A stretch of DNA of 64,000 nt from Narthecium ossifragum (Eukaryota > Streptophyta > Magnoliopsida > Dioscoreales > Nartheciaceae), in assembly GCA_963920575.1 (NCBI GenBank), contig OY986972.1:8816010-8880009 (forward strand), written 5' to 3'. This document shows positions 11,781 to 25,100 of the stretch, one piece after another (within the stretch, counting starts at the first letter, position 1; every line of letters begins with the position of its first letter). The position numbers and the translations under genes are program-made. Under the pieces are notes generated by a model, which was given only the letters and a program-made list of their open reading frames with translations, searched no databases and had not been told where the DNA came from.

Positions 11781-14700
11781 TCATATGGAGACGCTGTTGG
11801 GGACTCCCCTTCCTGTGAGTCCACCGACACCAGTATAATTTGAGGTGCTTGGATAGAGCAATGTGTATGGCACCTTCACCGGTCCATTTCTGTTCTTCAA
11901 ACTCTTATCTTGGTTCATGGCGATAATCTTGTTCTCAATTTCTACCAGCTTCTCACCAAACCGCTTGAATGCATCCAGTGCCTTCTCATCTGAGGTCCAC
12001 TCGGCTGTGTCTCGCTGGCCAAGATAAACTTCATCGGTAGAATGCCTCGACAAAATCTCGATCAAGGACACACCAATGATGGTCTGGAGCTGGCTAGTAA
12101 TAGTCTTCAGGAAGACACCGTCAGGATTGCTTTTGAGCTGTTCGTATTCATGTGTTCCAGGCTCAGGCATGAACCTTCGGCTAATGGTCGGGCGATTGGG
12201 GAGGTAGCCGGCATAAGGATACTGGCCAAAGTTGACGGCAGCATGGAGTGCGGATGCCACCCAAATAACGGTGGTGCAAACATTGGTCAGTTCGGATACT
12301 TTATTCACTTGAGGCCACCAAGTTTCATCCTTCTTGTCTCCATGACCAACCTCACGCACTTCCTTCCACCATGCTTGCAACTCCGTATCAGCTTGGATCA
12401 CAGTATCAGTAGGATAATAGATGGAACAGTACTCCTCGACCCATGTATGGATAGCAGACCAAATGGCGAGCCCATCCACAGCATAGGGGTAGTCCTTGAT
12501 CAGCAAGCGGATGTTGTTCGGCTGGGTTGAGTCCTCGACGGCTACTCCTCTAGAGAATCAAAACAGAGGTTTCATCACGAATCACAAATAAGAAGTGGAA
12601 ATTGTGTTATTCTAGATATTAGGGGCTTGCAACTTGTTGTACCTTTTGAGGAGATCAGCTGGGAGACCTTGATCAGTAAGCTTCCAGTTTTTGTACACGA
12701 CAGCAGACATCTCCATAGCATATTTCCCTGGGAAGACTGTTGATTCCAGGACACCGCCGGCATTGATGAGGATCTGGCGAGCCAGGGCATTTATGTTCAT
12801 TGTGTCACGATAATGGGGGTGGAGGAGCTTGTGGACTGGGTGCATCACGCTGAGCTGCCGGTTTGTTGCAATAACAAATGGTTCGATCACTGCATGTGTG
12901 TTCAGCCTGAGATAATATTGAAAGCTAGTTAGAACAAGGGAGTTGCACAAATTAAAGTTTTTGGTATGAAAACTCTTACTGTCATTCATCCTGTGTTGGA
13001 AACTAAGCTTTTTTACACATCTATGAACGACATCATGTATTGATCAAGGACTTAGGAGTTGAGCTGTTTGTGAATCTTTCTATGTATTCATGGTTGTACG
13101 TGTATGAGAATATACGGAACTTATGAAACTCATCTTACAGACTGTCATTCCGTACCAGTGGCTGATGAGCTGGTGGACACCAGAATCATTCACGGCAGCA
13201 TAAGCTTTTGCCAGCTGCCAAATTGATCCCTCGACGCCATGCTGGGCTGGTGTGAAGACATGGCTGATGGCACCATGCTGCTCTCCATCTGAGTGGGGTA
13301 AGCTCAACTCAATCACCAAAGGCTTTAAAGTGCCATCATCTTTCAGCAACAACAAGGTCCTTGAGGCATAAATCTTGTTGGATGTGGCATTGATGCGGTT
13401 GAGGTATGGTATTAAGGTATCATGGTGATCCATGATGAATAGCCTGTTGTTCTTCAGCGCCTGATAATTTGAAATTTCACATGATTGCCAATGTCTTCAA
13501 AATTTAGTGCACTTGAAGCTAGTTAATGTACTCTTTGAGATGCAGTGGATATTGTTTTTACCTCATCTAGTGTTAGGCCTTCCAAGTTATTCTCAATGTG
13601 AGCTGCTGTTATTTTGCTAGTATGATCACCATATGCTGTGGGATCCAGCTTACTGGTTGGAGGGAACACCTGAAAATTCCTAAATTTTCTTAATTCCAAA
13701 TTCAATCAAGAACAAAAAATACCAATTGCAGTGGTTCACTATGTTTACCTGAAGACGGCTGATAATGACAGGGTTCACACCAGCTAGCATCTCTCGACCA
13801 AATTCTTCATCAGTTCTCCATGCAAACTTATCCTCTGAAGTAAATTACACAAGTATGATATTTCAATATTTGATTATAACAGTCTTCTATCTTCTTTTTT
13901 CTTGTCTATTGTATAGGTATATACCTTTGATAACTTGGGGTATAGGGAGTTTGAGCAGGTGCTCGCCATCTGTGCGCACCAGCTCCTTTATCATCTCGAA
14001 GGGGATCCTGTCCTTGATTTCCTCGAGTGCAGGAATGTACGGTAGCTTCAGACCACCCTCATAGAGGTTCAACACATCTTGGAACGAGTTAAACTCAAAT
14101 GGTGTCTCATCGAAAATAGCCTTCAACGTCGGGAGCAAAGCTTGTACGAGAGACTTGAGAGCGTATCCAAGGAAGTCCGCCATTTTGAGATGCCCGAACC
14201 GCTCGTCCCGGGGCACGTAAATGTCCAGGCTGAGCAGCGGCAATCTGCTCTCAGTTTTAGGATCTGCAAGAAATCATTATATGGAAGTTCAAATTAGATG
14301 TAAAGTTTGGTAATGCTATTATGAAAAGTCATGCAAAGAGGAGGTTCTGTGGTTTAAAAGTACAAGCAAGGAGCCATTCTAGCAAGGATCTGATGATTCA
14401 AAAGACCGTATAGAGATTTTATTCAGACAACATAGTTGTACCTGTCTTTGTGGGAGGTCGCCCTGTTCGACCTCGACGAGGGTAAGGGAACTCTTTCGAT
14501 CCCCCGAGAACAGGTCGCATGAAGCCTGCGCCCTTGTCTGGCTGGCCAAGATCATTGTAGTAAGCGTAGCCGTAGACCCTGTCATGCTCTTGCAGCTGCC
14601 CAGTGACATCATCCCCTTTGAGATGCAGGAGCTCTTGCTCTCTGTATGGCTTCAGGGCCTCTGGAGTCTGCCCTGGGAGGTATGTCTGCAGCAAAGTTTC

Positions 14701-16502
14701 TCCTTAAAATCTTTCCTTTTTACATGGGAAGCACTAGTCAGGTTACAATTGTTCTGTAATGACTAGATCTGATTTCTCAAAGGTAATTTTGGCCCATATA
14801 GATCATAGAGCTGCTAAAATAGTGTGGCCAATCCTGTGGTTTTAGCTGCTTGATTATGAGTTGGACTATGCTACATTATTTGATAATGTTGTTACCTATT
14901 ATTAACATCTGGTTTTATACAGGTCAACTGCTCTATATATTGGTGAAAGATTTCAAGACCCAGTGACCAAAAAGGTTAGTTTACAGCATTCTCAATGAAA
15001 TAGAGTTGTAGATGCTCACATCATTGGCGAAGAATACGCGGTCGTACTTGTACATGGCAACCGGGTAGACCCAGGAATTGCAGACGAAATGGATGTGGCT
15101 TTTGCCGGGAAAGCCCTCGAGAGTGATGGTCTTGAGGTAGAACTCGTCGACATGGTTGTTCTTGACGATGATTGCACCGGGGACGCCGAGGCTGTTGTCC
15201 CAGTACAATGTAGCAGTGAACTTCGATTCACCGGCGGCTATCGATGTCAAGTTTGTTATCCACTGCTCCAGGTATGCCATCTCCCCGACTTTCCCTCGGT
15301 TTCCAAGGTCTGCACCAGAATCATAGTGCACATATGCTTAGAACTAGACAACTGTTTCAAATATCTGACTACTAGATGGACCTTCCTAAGGTTGAGCAGT
15401 GAATCAAACAGTCAACTACAAGATCTATATATCTATTTGTAAAGAATTTTTTCTTTTTTTTTTTGTGTTAGTACCTCAACAAATAAAGAAAAGTCTATTG
15501 GTCTATTTACATGAGCAGAGATTTTTTCTCGCTTAAATCTCTGCTACAAAAAACCTGTTTCCTCTTCCAGTACTAGCTGTTTTTACTATAGAAATAGTTA
15601 AGCTGAAGCTAAAAAGACTCGATCACCTAGAAAAGGTAACAATTCTTACCATTTTTTATTCCCTATACTGCCTAAAAGTTGGAAGAAGACCCATAAAGTT
15701 TAACGAAGAAAAAAAAAAGTTACGGAATCATAGACATCATAAGAACTGTCTGCAAAAGTAAAGTTTGTGGCATCTTAGGAAAGATTTTTAATCATTTCCA
15801 AAGGGGATAAAAAAGCTGCAAGAATTTTATGGAAAGGTGAGCAAACAGTTTGAAATTGTTCACAAATTATTGAAGTCACACGGGCCTGTGACCAATACCA
15901 ATGGGCTTTAGAAGGAAAGCCCGACTTCACATATATAGTGTTCGCATCTACATATATATCGGGAATATTTAGTTAAATTCTCTCATCGGAGTCTCCAAGA
16001 TGCTAGTCAAAGCTGTAGTTGGTTGTCAGTCTAAATCACAACTCAAGTATTCTCCCAAACAAAAAAAGAAACCTGAAACATTTAATTCTGCTTTTAACTC
16101 AGATTATTCTCTTGCTAAGTTCCTAGGCTTACTAGTCAAGATCTTGGTATTAGTATTATTCTCTGTTCTGACCAGAATTATTTTGGCCAAGAAAGTGACT
16201 ACCATTATAGCGACCTCATCGTCGCCGGCGTCGGAAACAATTAGTGGAGGATGACTTGAAAAAAGAAGAAGGAGATGGTTGATGATGGATAGGAAAGCTC
16301 ACTTGGATCGCCGATGGTGGAGCTGACGAGCTGAAGAGAGACACCCTTGCCTAAGAACTCGCCGACTCGGTCGAGGACGGAGGCGTTGAAGTCTGTGAAA
16401 TCCAGGACGTTCTTCTTCATCAGCACCACCGTGGCCTGCAACTTCGCCATCCCTACATGCTTGTTTCCGGTGATCGCGTCCACGATGTCGTGAATCAACG
16501 AC

Positions 16503-16507
<5 letters not shown>
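11781..16507 (-). CDS. LOX1: Linoleate 9S-lipoxygenase, type 1, nine exons, intact
   Basis: Non-heme iron dioxygenase that adds oxygen to linoleic and linolenic acid and starts the 9-oxylipin pathway. Exons on the minus strand: 16507-16303, 15309-15020, 14685-14442, 14263-13925, 13834-13749, 13669-13562, 13460-13156, 12906-12643 and 12549-11781. All introns are GT-AG, and the joined frame is open for 869 codons, typical of plant 9-LOX. A PLAT/LH2 domain fills about residues 50-165, followed by the catalytic domain. Iron ligands by alignment to soybean LOX1 are H525, H530, H716, N720 and the terminal I869 (ending PNSVSI). The specificity pair T582-V583 is the 9-LOX type, and A568 at the Coffa position predicts S stereochemistry. 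There is no transit peptide extension, so a cytosolic enzyme is expected. The start is chosen because [12 protein letters not shown] matches the family N-terminus. Exon boundaries are hand-derived. A decayed paralogue lies at 1-2.8 kb. Confidence 0.96.

Positions 16508-16548
<41 letters not shown>
16508..16548 (-). repeat. (GA)n microsatellite touching the LOX start codon
   Basis: About 20 CT dinucleotides on the plus strand (GA on the coding strand) lie directly against the ATG at 16507. The transcript leader therefore ends in a GA run. Such runs are length-variable and may affect expression; any effect here is inference. Confidence 0.9.
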
Positions 16549-16549
<1 letters not shown>

Positions 16550-16621
16550 AGTGGACCTTGGAAGTTGGAATGCGTGAGGGGTGTCTGTGTGTTTGAGAGA
16601 TGACCGGAGAGGTGGGTGGGT

Positions 16622-16628
16622 TTATATA
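16622..16628 (-). promoter_or_regulatory. TATA box of the LOX gene
   Basis: On the minus strand the sequence reads TATATAA about 115 nt upstream of the start codon, followed by a leader that includes the GA run. Position and composition fit a plant core promoter. The start of transcription would be near 16590, which is an inference. Confidence 0.65.
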
Positions 16629-16807
16629 ATAGTCTATAGAGGGTCGGGATAGGAGGGAGAAGGAGAAATAATTGGAGAGCAAGCTGTTTGGTTAAAAAGC
16701 TTGCAATTCGAAAACCCTATAAGAGCAAATCTCAGCCATCAGATCAGGCATGGATGGATGAGATCAGTTTGTTCTCTTTTCTATTTTTTTCCAATCTTTT
16801 CTCTCAC

Positions 16808-17261
16808 TTAGGCTGCGTTTGGTTGCCGCTTTGACCACGGGAGAGGGAGCGGGAGAGGGAGTCACGACTCCCTCCGTTGCGTTTGGTTGGTATTTAAGCG
16901 CAGGAGAGGGGACTCCCTCTCCCGAGCTCTCCTGTCATGGGAGGAGAGAGGACTCCTCCCGAAATTGGGAGGAATCCCCTTTCCTCTCCCACCTTTTTGG
17001 TCAACACTTATCATATTACTTAAACACCCCTCGGTTCTAAAAAGATCACAAAATACGTTATAATATAACAAGGGGTATATTAGTAACTTCAATATCATTC
17101 CATTCCTTTCCCATCTTAATTTGGACATACCAAACAAAAGCAACGTCTTTCCCTCTCCCTCTCCCATGGTCATACCAAACATCAGCGAGGGCAATCCCAT
17201 TTCTTTCCATTCCTCTCCCTCTCCCTCTACCTCTCCCGTCATGCAACCAAACGTAGCTTTA
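16808..17261. mobile_element. PIF/Harbinger (Tourist-like) MITE in the LOX upstream region
   Basis: Terminal inverted repeats GGCTGCGTTTGGTTGC at 16811 and GCAACCAAACGTAGCT ending at 17258 flank 448 bp of non-coding sequence rich in GGGAGAGG-type runs. The trinucleotide TTA is duplicated at 16808-16810 and 17259-17261, the expected target duplication for this superfamily. It starts about 300 bp upstream of the LOX start codon and 180 bp beyond the TATA box. No transposase frame is present. Confidence 0.8.
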
Positions 17262-17373
17262 GTTTTATGTTTTTTTATTTCAGCCGTCGATGTACAATTT
17301 GACGGCTGAGATTGCTAAGGGAGACTTACAGACTCTTTCTTTTTTTTTTGAGCAGAATACTTAAAGAGTAGTG

Positions 17374-17507
17374 ATTTGTGCACATGGGATGTATCCATGT
17401 GCACAAATACTGTCCGTTGAATTGAATCGGGATGTGTGTCCGATTCAATCCAACAGTGAGGATTTGTATACATGGGTATATCCCATATCCCATGTACACA
17501 AATCATT
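17374..17507. repeat. Fold-back repeat with two nested hairpins
   Basis: The ends are inverted copies: GATTTGTGCACATGGGA on the left and TCCCATGTACACAAATC on the right. Each half also contains a smaller inverted repeat, for example ATTTGTGCACATGGA paired with TCCATGTGCACAAAT on the left. The middle holds a second pair, GAATCGG and CCGATTC. It looks like a small MITE or fold-back element, though I see no convincing target duplication. Confidence 0.6.
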
Positions 17508-17519
17508 TTTGATACTTAA

Positions 17520-20500
17520 AAGACTCTTTCAACGCGCCCTTTCGTCATTACTAGCTGCTGGTCTTCCTTTTTATTATTATAATATTATATGTACATTTTT
17601 AGCATATTTATCACGTGCCTTACTAATATCAACCCATCCACATTGCTCCAGCTCATACAGATATGGGCCTATAGTGGGGCCCATGAGACACCCTAATTTA
17701 CGATTTTTTTTTTTTGAATTTTTTTGTTTACTTTTATTTTTGTTATTGATAATTGAGTCTAGGTTATATATCTTTATGTCTATTTACCATCATCTCAATT
17801 CAAGGTCAACGCTATGAGGCTGGTATCAATCGTGCTCGTAGGGACAAATAATCCTTGTCATCCCTCTCGATATGCCCTATTTTTATGATTTTAATCGGCA
17901 AGAATTATTCTGATTAGTTGAGTCCAAATAGACTATTCTTTATACAAATCTCGGTCCAGTCAGTCCACGTCTCTATCATATATATATCCCAACTAAACGT
18001 TACCTTGGAAAGTCGACACCAACGGGCAATAGCATTCACTTATTTCTCAGTACAATCTCTTAGATATGATATCGACAGTTTGATTCCAAAAATTTATTAA
18101 CTAGTTTCTTTTATCTTTAACTACTAGGTTGTTGCCGCGTTGTGCAGTTTTGACAAGGGTGTCTAAAGTTAAAAGTCTTCCATGGAATTTTATAGGACCC
18201 AAAGGCTTTTAGCATATTATAAACATGATCACATGCATGCACCACATGTTTGTTCTCCATCTACCGAAGCTAACATTCATGACAAATAGTGCTGAATTCA
18301 TTGGGGATGAGAAATTCCCATCATAGCTGGCATTTAAGAATTTTTAATCAGTTCATCCAATTGCACTAAAAAACACCAAATTTGTGTTTTGATACAATGA
18401 TACTGATTGGTTACTTTTTATAAAGGGAAAAAATAGCCTACGAGAAACGCTGGAGGATTTACCCTTTCCATGTGACGTACGTCCAACAAAATTGATTGGT
18501 AACTTGTGTCAACTCCGATTATCCTTTACATATCCTAGTGAATTATCATGGAGTTTCGGTTTCGATTTCAGTATATAAAAAAAATAATTCGGTCATTTTG
18601 GATCAAAATAGTCTGAATCCTGTATGCGTTTCATGTCCAATTTTATACTGAATCTTACTTGCACTCAGAAAATCTGCGTCTCAAACATACCGGTTTTGGC
18701 TAAACTACAGATGTGAAAAGCATGCTTAATTACCGTCCGTCTCAAAAATCTTGTGCTCTGAATAAAGGTTTAGCCTGATAGATCTACATACAGAGCTGAT
18801 AAATCTGAACCATGATGAAACTAAAGTTGACAAGAAATATATACTTTACTTGTAAATCTTCAACTTGTCACTTGATTAGTCTCATCTTGTGCATATGCAC
18901 ATGTTGCAATTAGGACCATTCTTTGAACAATTGAGTCCAAGGCGTGGTCGTATATTTGAGCAGTTGTTACCGTTTAAAATTCCAAAAGGTGACCATCGCG
19001 TCGACCCACACCGCTCAAAGACGATTCATATCACCAAGATAAATAGATAATAGCCACGTAGCGTATTCAAGAAAGAAGAAGTGGCACGACACCCAATGGC
19101 CTCCCTGTCGTCCACGTGGACAAATCTCTGATCGGATTTGAGGGGATGGTGTGTGGGAACCCGCATGGGAGAGAGAATATCGACCAATAGAAGCTTTCCA
19201 TCATTAATGAGACTAGACACATGAGCACAGTCCTAATACGAGTAATGATGACGGAGATGTCATTCCTAGAAAGACCATCATTATGATGAGGGGGTCTCAA
19301 TCCAAGAGACGCCATAAGCTTGGGCGAGGCTTACTCGTCGATCGATGCGAATCTCAAAGGGTTGATACTCTAGCACGTCGACACACTTTATAATCAAGAT
19401 CGAGTGTCGAGAATATTATGTCCCAAGCGCGTCGATGAAAGTGGACACCTAAACATACCAAAATTCCCTCGATGTCGATGTTGATTGGCTCTTAGACGTT
19501 TTTGTACCTGGGTTCGATCAACATGATTTGACCATCATGGTTTAAACTTGAGATCTAATTGAAATACCTCATGACTCACTCAAGCCAATTTGACTCGGGT
19601 CAACCGTCAGAGACTAAGTGGGTATCATACGACGCAACTGATTGTTGTCGAACCCGGAGATGTGGGAGCTCGCACGGAGAAATAGGAGGCCACCGTTTCC
19701 CACAATGATACCCATGATGCCAAGGAGGTGGACCAAGACCACACGACCTCAACATCATGCACGAAGGCGAAGAAGACTCTACGGGTGACACGTGGAAGGA
19801 ACCAGCCGAGGTATAAAATATGGGGAGAGAGAAAACATCGGCATCACGAATCATCCAGCTACCACTTTCTTTACTATTATACCATGCTCTAGTTACTTTC
19901 CTTCTTTGTTGTAATTAAGCTTCCCAAGGGGTTGTAATACATGGATTGCTGGTCTAATGGACGTAAGTATTTGCTTTTCATAGTTAATTGTTCTTACATT
20001 TTTAGTAGTGTAATCGTCACTACATATATAGGAGTAGTTCAATTTCAATCTTAGAAGTAATAGTAACATAGCTCTAGGAGTAATCCAGTTAGATTAGCGG
20101 TCATAATGTAGCTTAATCATCCGTAATTGTAGTTTATTTCCCTTTAATTTCATAAAAATAAAATTGATAATAAGGTTTGATTTAAAAACAGACATAGGAC
20201 ATCCAAAAAGTTTTTTTAAATTGACGCACGATAGAACTCCACCTTTTTGACCTTCGTGTCGGTTGGCACAACTAACCTAGACATCTCGGATTCTATTTTT
20301 GAGCAATAGCAGCCAAGTTGCATGTTTTCTCTCCTCCCGAGTTGCTCCATTCCTCATCACTACTCCATGAGGCCATGTGAATTCTATTCTTTGCTTTAGG
20401 TCTGTAGATCTTAGCTTGTGCCCCATGCTTGATCTTATCTTCCTCACTACTTGCACATTTTATACGAGTAGTTGACCTCACAAATAGTGGTCTCTTAGTT

Positions 20501-20990
20501 TTTTTTTATTAAAAAAATTGTTTGTTAAATCTGTTTTACTTTCAATTTCACAATTTAGGTCGTTCGTGTTTCCGATACATAACAGACTATTTTGTTACGT
20601 GAATTTAATATACGTATATTTTTTCCCATTATTTTTCCCTAATACTTTAGTAGTTTTTTGAAAAGGATATTTAATTGACCCATTTTTTATAGTAGTAGTA
20701 GTTGTATTTTAGACATATCATACTAGCTCAATCCAACTGCCACGTCTTTGATCTTGACAGATTTTAAACAGTTGGTGATGAAAAGATAGAAAATAGCCGT
20801 TCATTGAAGAAGAGATGGGTGTGTATATGATCATTATAAAAGAGGCTTCTATTATCGAAACATTAAATATCATGTTTTAAAACATTAAGCCTAATAATGT
20901 TATTTTAGCTTATAATTAAAAGTAGTTAATTCTACTCAAGATCTTTGATGAGCTCTACAAGATCAAGGAGATATCTAAAGTTCTTAGTTT
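17520..20990. other. A/T-rich intergenic DNA with possible old LTR sequence
   Basis: No gene was recognised. Around 19600-19950 the GC content rises, and a TATA-like GTATAAAATA at about 19810 is followed by GTTGTAAT-rich sequence. This resembles the promoter and poly(A) region of an LTR, but no boundaries, primer site or second copy could be found, so it is left unassigned. Confidence 0.4.
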
Positions 20991-21009
20991 ATCACCTCCA
21001 TGCATTAAC

Positions 21010-21655
21010 TTTATCTATGGATTGACACCCATAGTTTTATGCTATTCTATTGTTTGAGCATCTTAGCTTGGATTGTTAGCAATCACCATCATGACTACCT
21101 TGCATGGTTTTCTATAGCCAGTTGCATTGCATTGATTTCTCTAATGGTTTGCGAAGTTATCAACTCTTATACTCTATGAACTATGATTGACTCCTTGGAT
21201 GAGAGGACACAATTTTATAGACATCACCATCAATTGATGTCATCCATGATTCATTGATGCATGGGACAGTTTGTCGGATAGGGCTCTCGATTTTCATATT
21301 TTGCACCTCAGGACCCTTTGAACTTTTTCATTCTTTTTGCTGATTAGGCTGTCATCTATATTTGGACAAAAAAAGATTTATATATATAGACAGGTAGTCC
21401 ATCGCCGATTGATTAATCGGTTGATCAATCAATCGGTAGTGGGCTACACATAGGTGTCTATCAATAATGGATTACCGATTGATTGATCTAATCCATCAAT
21501 AGTTCGGTAGTGAGATACCGATTACTTGATCTAACCCATTGATAGTTCACTACCGATGGACTATATCAACTACCGATGAGTTAAATCAACAATCAGTGGT
21601 GGGCTACTAATATGTCACATGTGCATTACACATGTCATCTATCCATGTACAAAAC
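21010..21655. repeat. Dispersed repeat, uninterrupted copy
   Basis: Positions 21010-21370 match 26880-27243, and 21410-21655 match 30422-30640. Landmarks are GGATTGACACCCATAGTTTT, ACCTTGCATGGTTTTC, ATCGGTAGTGGGCTAC and TTTGGAAGCCCCTCATATTT. This copy is continuous, while the other is split by a hAT transposon. The internal part holds repeated ATTGATTGATCTAA / GGTAGT units. The family is unknown and no coding frame is present. Confidence 0.8.
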
Positions 21656-21795
21656 TCAACACTCATGTTTGGAAGCCCCTCATATTTTAGATGTCATCGC
21701 CCCATATATATTACTTTATAATATGAAATCCGCTTACTATTGTTTTATAATATAAAATCCAGTCAAAGATTTACAATTTTGAGTCACAAATACAA

Positions 21796-21844
21796 TGTTC
21801 AAGACACGTATTAATTAAATGTTAAAGACACGTATTAATTAAAT
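21796..21844 (+). repeat. 24-bp tandem duplication
   Basis: Two adjacent copies of a unit containing AGACACGTATTAATTAAAT are followed by a degenerate third start (GTTCACGTGTGCATATTAAT). Confidence 0.7.
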
Positions 21845-21855
21845 GTTCACGTGTG

Positions 21856-22184
21856 CATATTAATTTGGGTTAACTACATGTATACTCCCAAAACTTTCGA
21901 TACTACATATTAATCCCGAAAATCCTAACAACATAAAAAATAGGGGAAATCCTTGATAGGTACCGTCGTTGATCCCCGGCGCCATCCCCGGTGCCACCTC
22001 CTTCCTCGTCTCCCCTGCTTTGTCTCTCTCCTCTCATCTTTTCCAACGGCAGCCTCGTTGTCCCCGATGTCCTAACAGGATCCGATGCGAGATCGCCGCC
22101 ACCTCCTTCCTCGGCTCACAGTCGCCGATCCAGTCGAATCTCGACGGATCCTGTTCGAACCCATCGCATCCCGTCCAATCCCTC
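21856..22184. other. Short non-coding stretch before a Tekay-like LTR
   Basis: This stretch becomes GC-rich from about 21960 with CCTCCTTCCTCG repeated. Its short open frames have no recognisable family, and the sequence ends abruptly at the LTR at 22185. Confidence 0.4.
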
Positions 22185-25100
22185 TGTCACGCCCCGACCT
22201 AGAAAACCCATCTAGATCGAGGCGTGAGCCACCTAAACCTACTTACATCATCAATAGGCGCATAAGTATATAAATGAACAATTTGGTATCCAGTTCATAA
22301 AAATTTTGACAGAATCTCTTCTATAATTATAACACAAGAAACCTGTACATTTCATAATATTACAATTTCAACCTGTACAATGGCACAATGGTAAATAACT
22401 AACTATTACAATTCTCAAATACAACTGGATTAAGAGTCATTCAATTCTGCCCTCTAATACATCAGATTATACATCAATCTATACATCATTGATTAAAACT
22501 GTAAATTAACTGTAGAAGAACTCCTCGAGGCTCCAAGTCCTCGATCACCTCGAAATATCACGCCATCTTCTAGAAGAACACCTGAAAGAAGGAACTCCAT
22601 CGACCTGCATCGTCGATGCAGCCCACGTAGGGTGAGTAACAACACCCAGTAGGGTTCTACTCTACGGCACTCTCAAGGAAAAGGAAACAACAACTGTGTC
22701 GTCTCTGTGGCAATAAAGAACAAGTCTGGATAAGGGTCACGCATCACCAAGTGCCCCTCTACAAATCAGGGAAGGACAAGGGGCAAGTGCATCTCCCGTG
22801 CACTCCCACCTCTACAACCCTTAACAGGATAACATCCACTGCCCTTAGCAATTGACGCAGAGAACGACACGACCTCTACACCTCGATACCACAATTCAAA
22901 AGGGCATATTTATACAACAACCTCAATCAACACAAGATCATAAACACACCATCTCACCCTAGTCCTTCTACCCATTCCTCAGTCCTAGAGCTAGATCCGA
23001 GCTACCCGAGATCCTCGGATCGGCGATCGAACCCATCACCCGCACCTAGCCTTAATGCTTCTAATGCATACAACATACATGAACTTAATCAAATAACTAG
23101 ACCTAGATGTCTCTACATGTCAAATCATCAATCAATCATCCAGGAGATTATAACAAAGCTAAATATATAATCCAACCATGACAATCATACATCCAAAAAC
23201 ATAACCCACAGGGCCCACCTTCGGCCCTAGGTAGAAGCATGATATAAGGGTGCGTAATCGAATAACTGGCAAGAGGTCCCAAGCACTTCGAAGTTAACTT
23301 TACATCACATGAATTGAACAAAGAAATGGAGATGCTAATATATCCTGCAATTTTACATGATTGACATACGTCCACCATTTTAGTAGGGAACTATAACAAT
23401 AATCATTCGGCATAAGAGCATGAGGCTCAAGTGAAACGGGAAACAAAAAAACTGGAGGAGAGAACCTCCGGTGACCAGCAACCATGGGACAGGGGAAACC
23501 CTCACCATTGAGGTATAACAAGGACCGGAAGGGGGAATAATCCATGAACTGAAAAGAAAACTCATCGAGCAATTTCAGATGCAACCATCAAAACCAAAAC
23601 ACACAAGGTAGGAGGTCGGAGGGAGGGAACAACAAGCACCCGACCAGTCTGTTCGTGAATAAAACGTCCATCTCGTTGGGACGAGATCTCTATTTTAGTT
23701 CTGAGCAAATCATATTTTAATTTCATTTCAGGAAATTGCAGGCACCACACCCCTGGATCTGCCGATCGCAAAGTCGACAGATCCATCATTTACATCCCCG
23801 TAGGGAACACCTCCGATTCTAGATCCAACAAAACATTTTTATAACAAAAGAAGAAGAAGAAAGAAAAAAGAAGAAAATAAGTGAGGTGAGGTATTAAACC
23901 GCCACCTTTATTGCAATGCATGCCATTTTATCACCAGGGGCTTCGAATCCGCTGGGTTTGGGAGCTTTGCTGTCCAAACGTTTGAGAACGCCGTTCAACC
24001 AGATCTGACCTCTGTTTGTCGTGGGAGGAGCAGCTGCTGGGTTTGATGAAGCCGGCTTGGAGAAAAGAAGCCTAGAACCGGCTAGAACAGGGGAGCGCTG
24101 GTTGGGACCAAGGAGGTGCGGCGAGCGGCTGGAGCTTCAGTCGCCGGAACGATGATGGTGGCTGTCCCTCTTCAGAATGGGTTGATGTTCTTGCGCCGCG
24201 AGATCACCAGGGAGACGGAAAAAACGCCGACTGGAATAGAGAACAAGAACAAAAACAGGGGACGCTTGTCTTCAAAGCCGCCGGGAGAGAGAGAGCCTTG
24301 GCTCGATCTCCGTCGCTGGCGAGGAACTAAGCTAGAGTAACTTTGCTGGAGGTCTAAGCCGCTGGTGACGAGCAAGAGAATGAAGCTTGAGCCGCAGGAT
24401 CGACGAGCCTCCTACAGCGTCGACCCAGAGACGCGAGCGTCTCAATGGGTTCCGACTGTGTGGGCTGGATCTACGTCGTCCGGTGATGTGCAACTTTGGA
24501 ACGTCACCAGAACCTCTTCGTCTTCAAGCTTCTTCTTCAGTTTCTTCTTTCACTTCTTCTTCAATTTCTTCAACCGGCTCCTTCTTCAGCTTCCTTGACA
24601 GTCTTTAGCCCGTTCTCTTCGCCAGTCTTCAGACCGTTCAGAACCCAGCTCAGACCCAACTCTGACCTCTTCAGCCTCTTCAACAGCCTTGAGCCAAGCT
24701 TCGACGTGATCTTCCACCGGTCTTCGACGCGTCTTGCATCAGCCTCCCGGCGTTCTTCACCCCAGCTTCGACCAGCCTTTTCTCAAGGCCATACTCCTCT
24801 ATTTATAAGCACGAGAGGCCTATCTCTTTGTATGGAATGGGATCAAGGATCCCTTAATCAAAGGGTGTTGATTGCCCTTAAGAATGCTCATCCTTTCATA
24901 TAAGGATAGCTACAACGAGATCAAAGGGATGCTGATTTTATATATATATTTTTATATATATATGGTATGGACGGGTGATGCTGATTTCATATTTCTTTTT
25001 TATTTATTTATATGGTATGGACGTATATGTAGCCCATTTGGAGATCTGCTGATTTTTGTTTTGGCGGATTTATCTTTTGAAATTCGAAAATGCTATTCGA

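Noticed and set aside
15016..15442. Frames of 71 and 117 residues overlapping lipoxygenase exon 2
   Set aside because: They are shadows of the exon in other frames.
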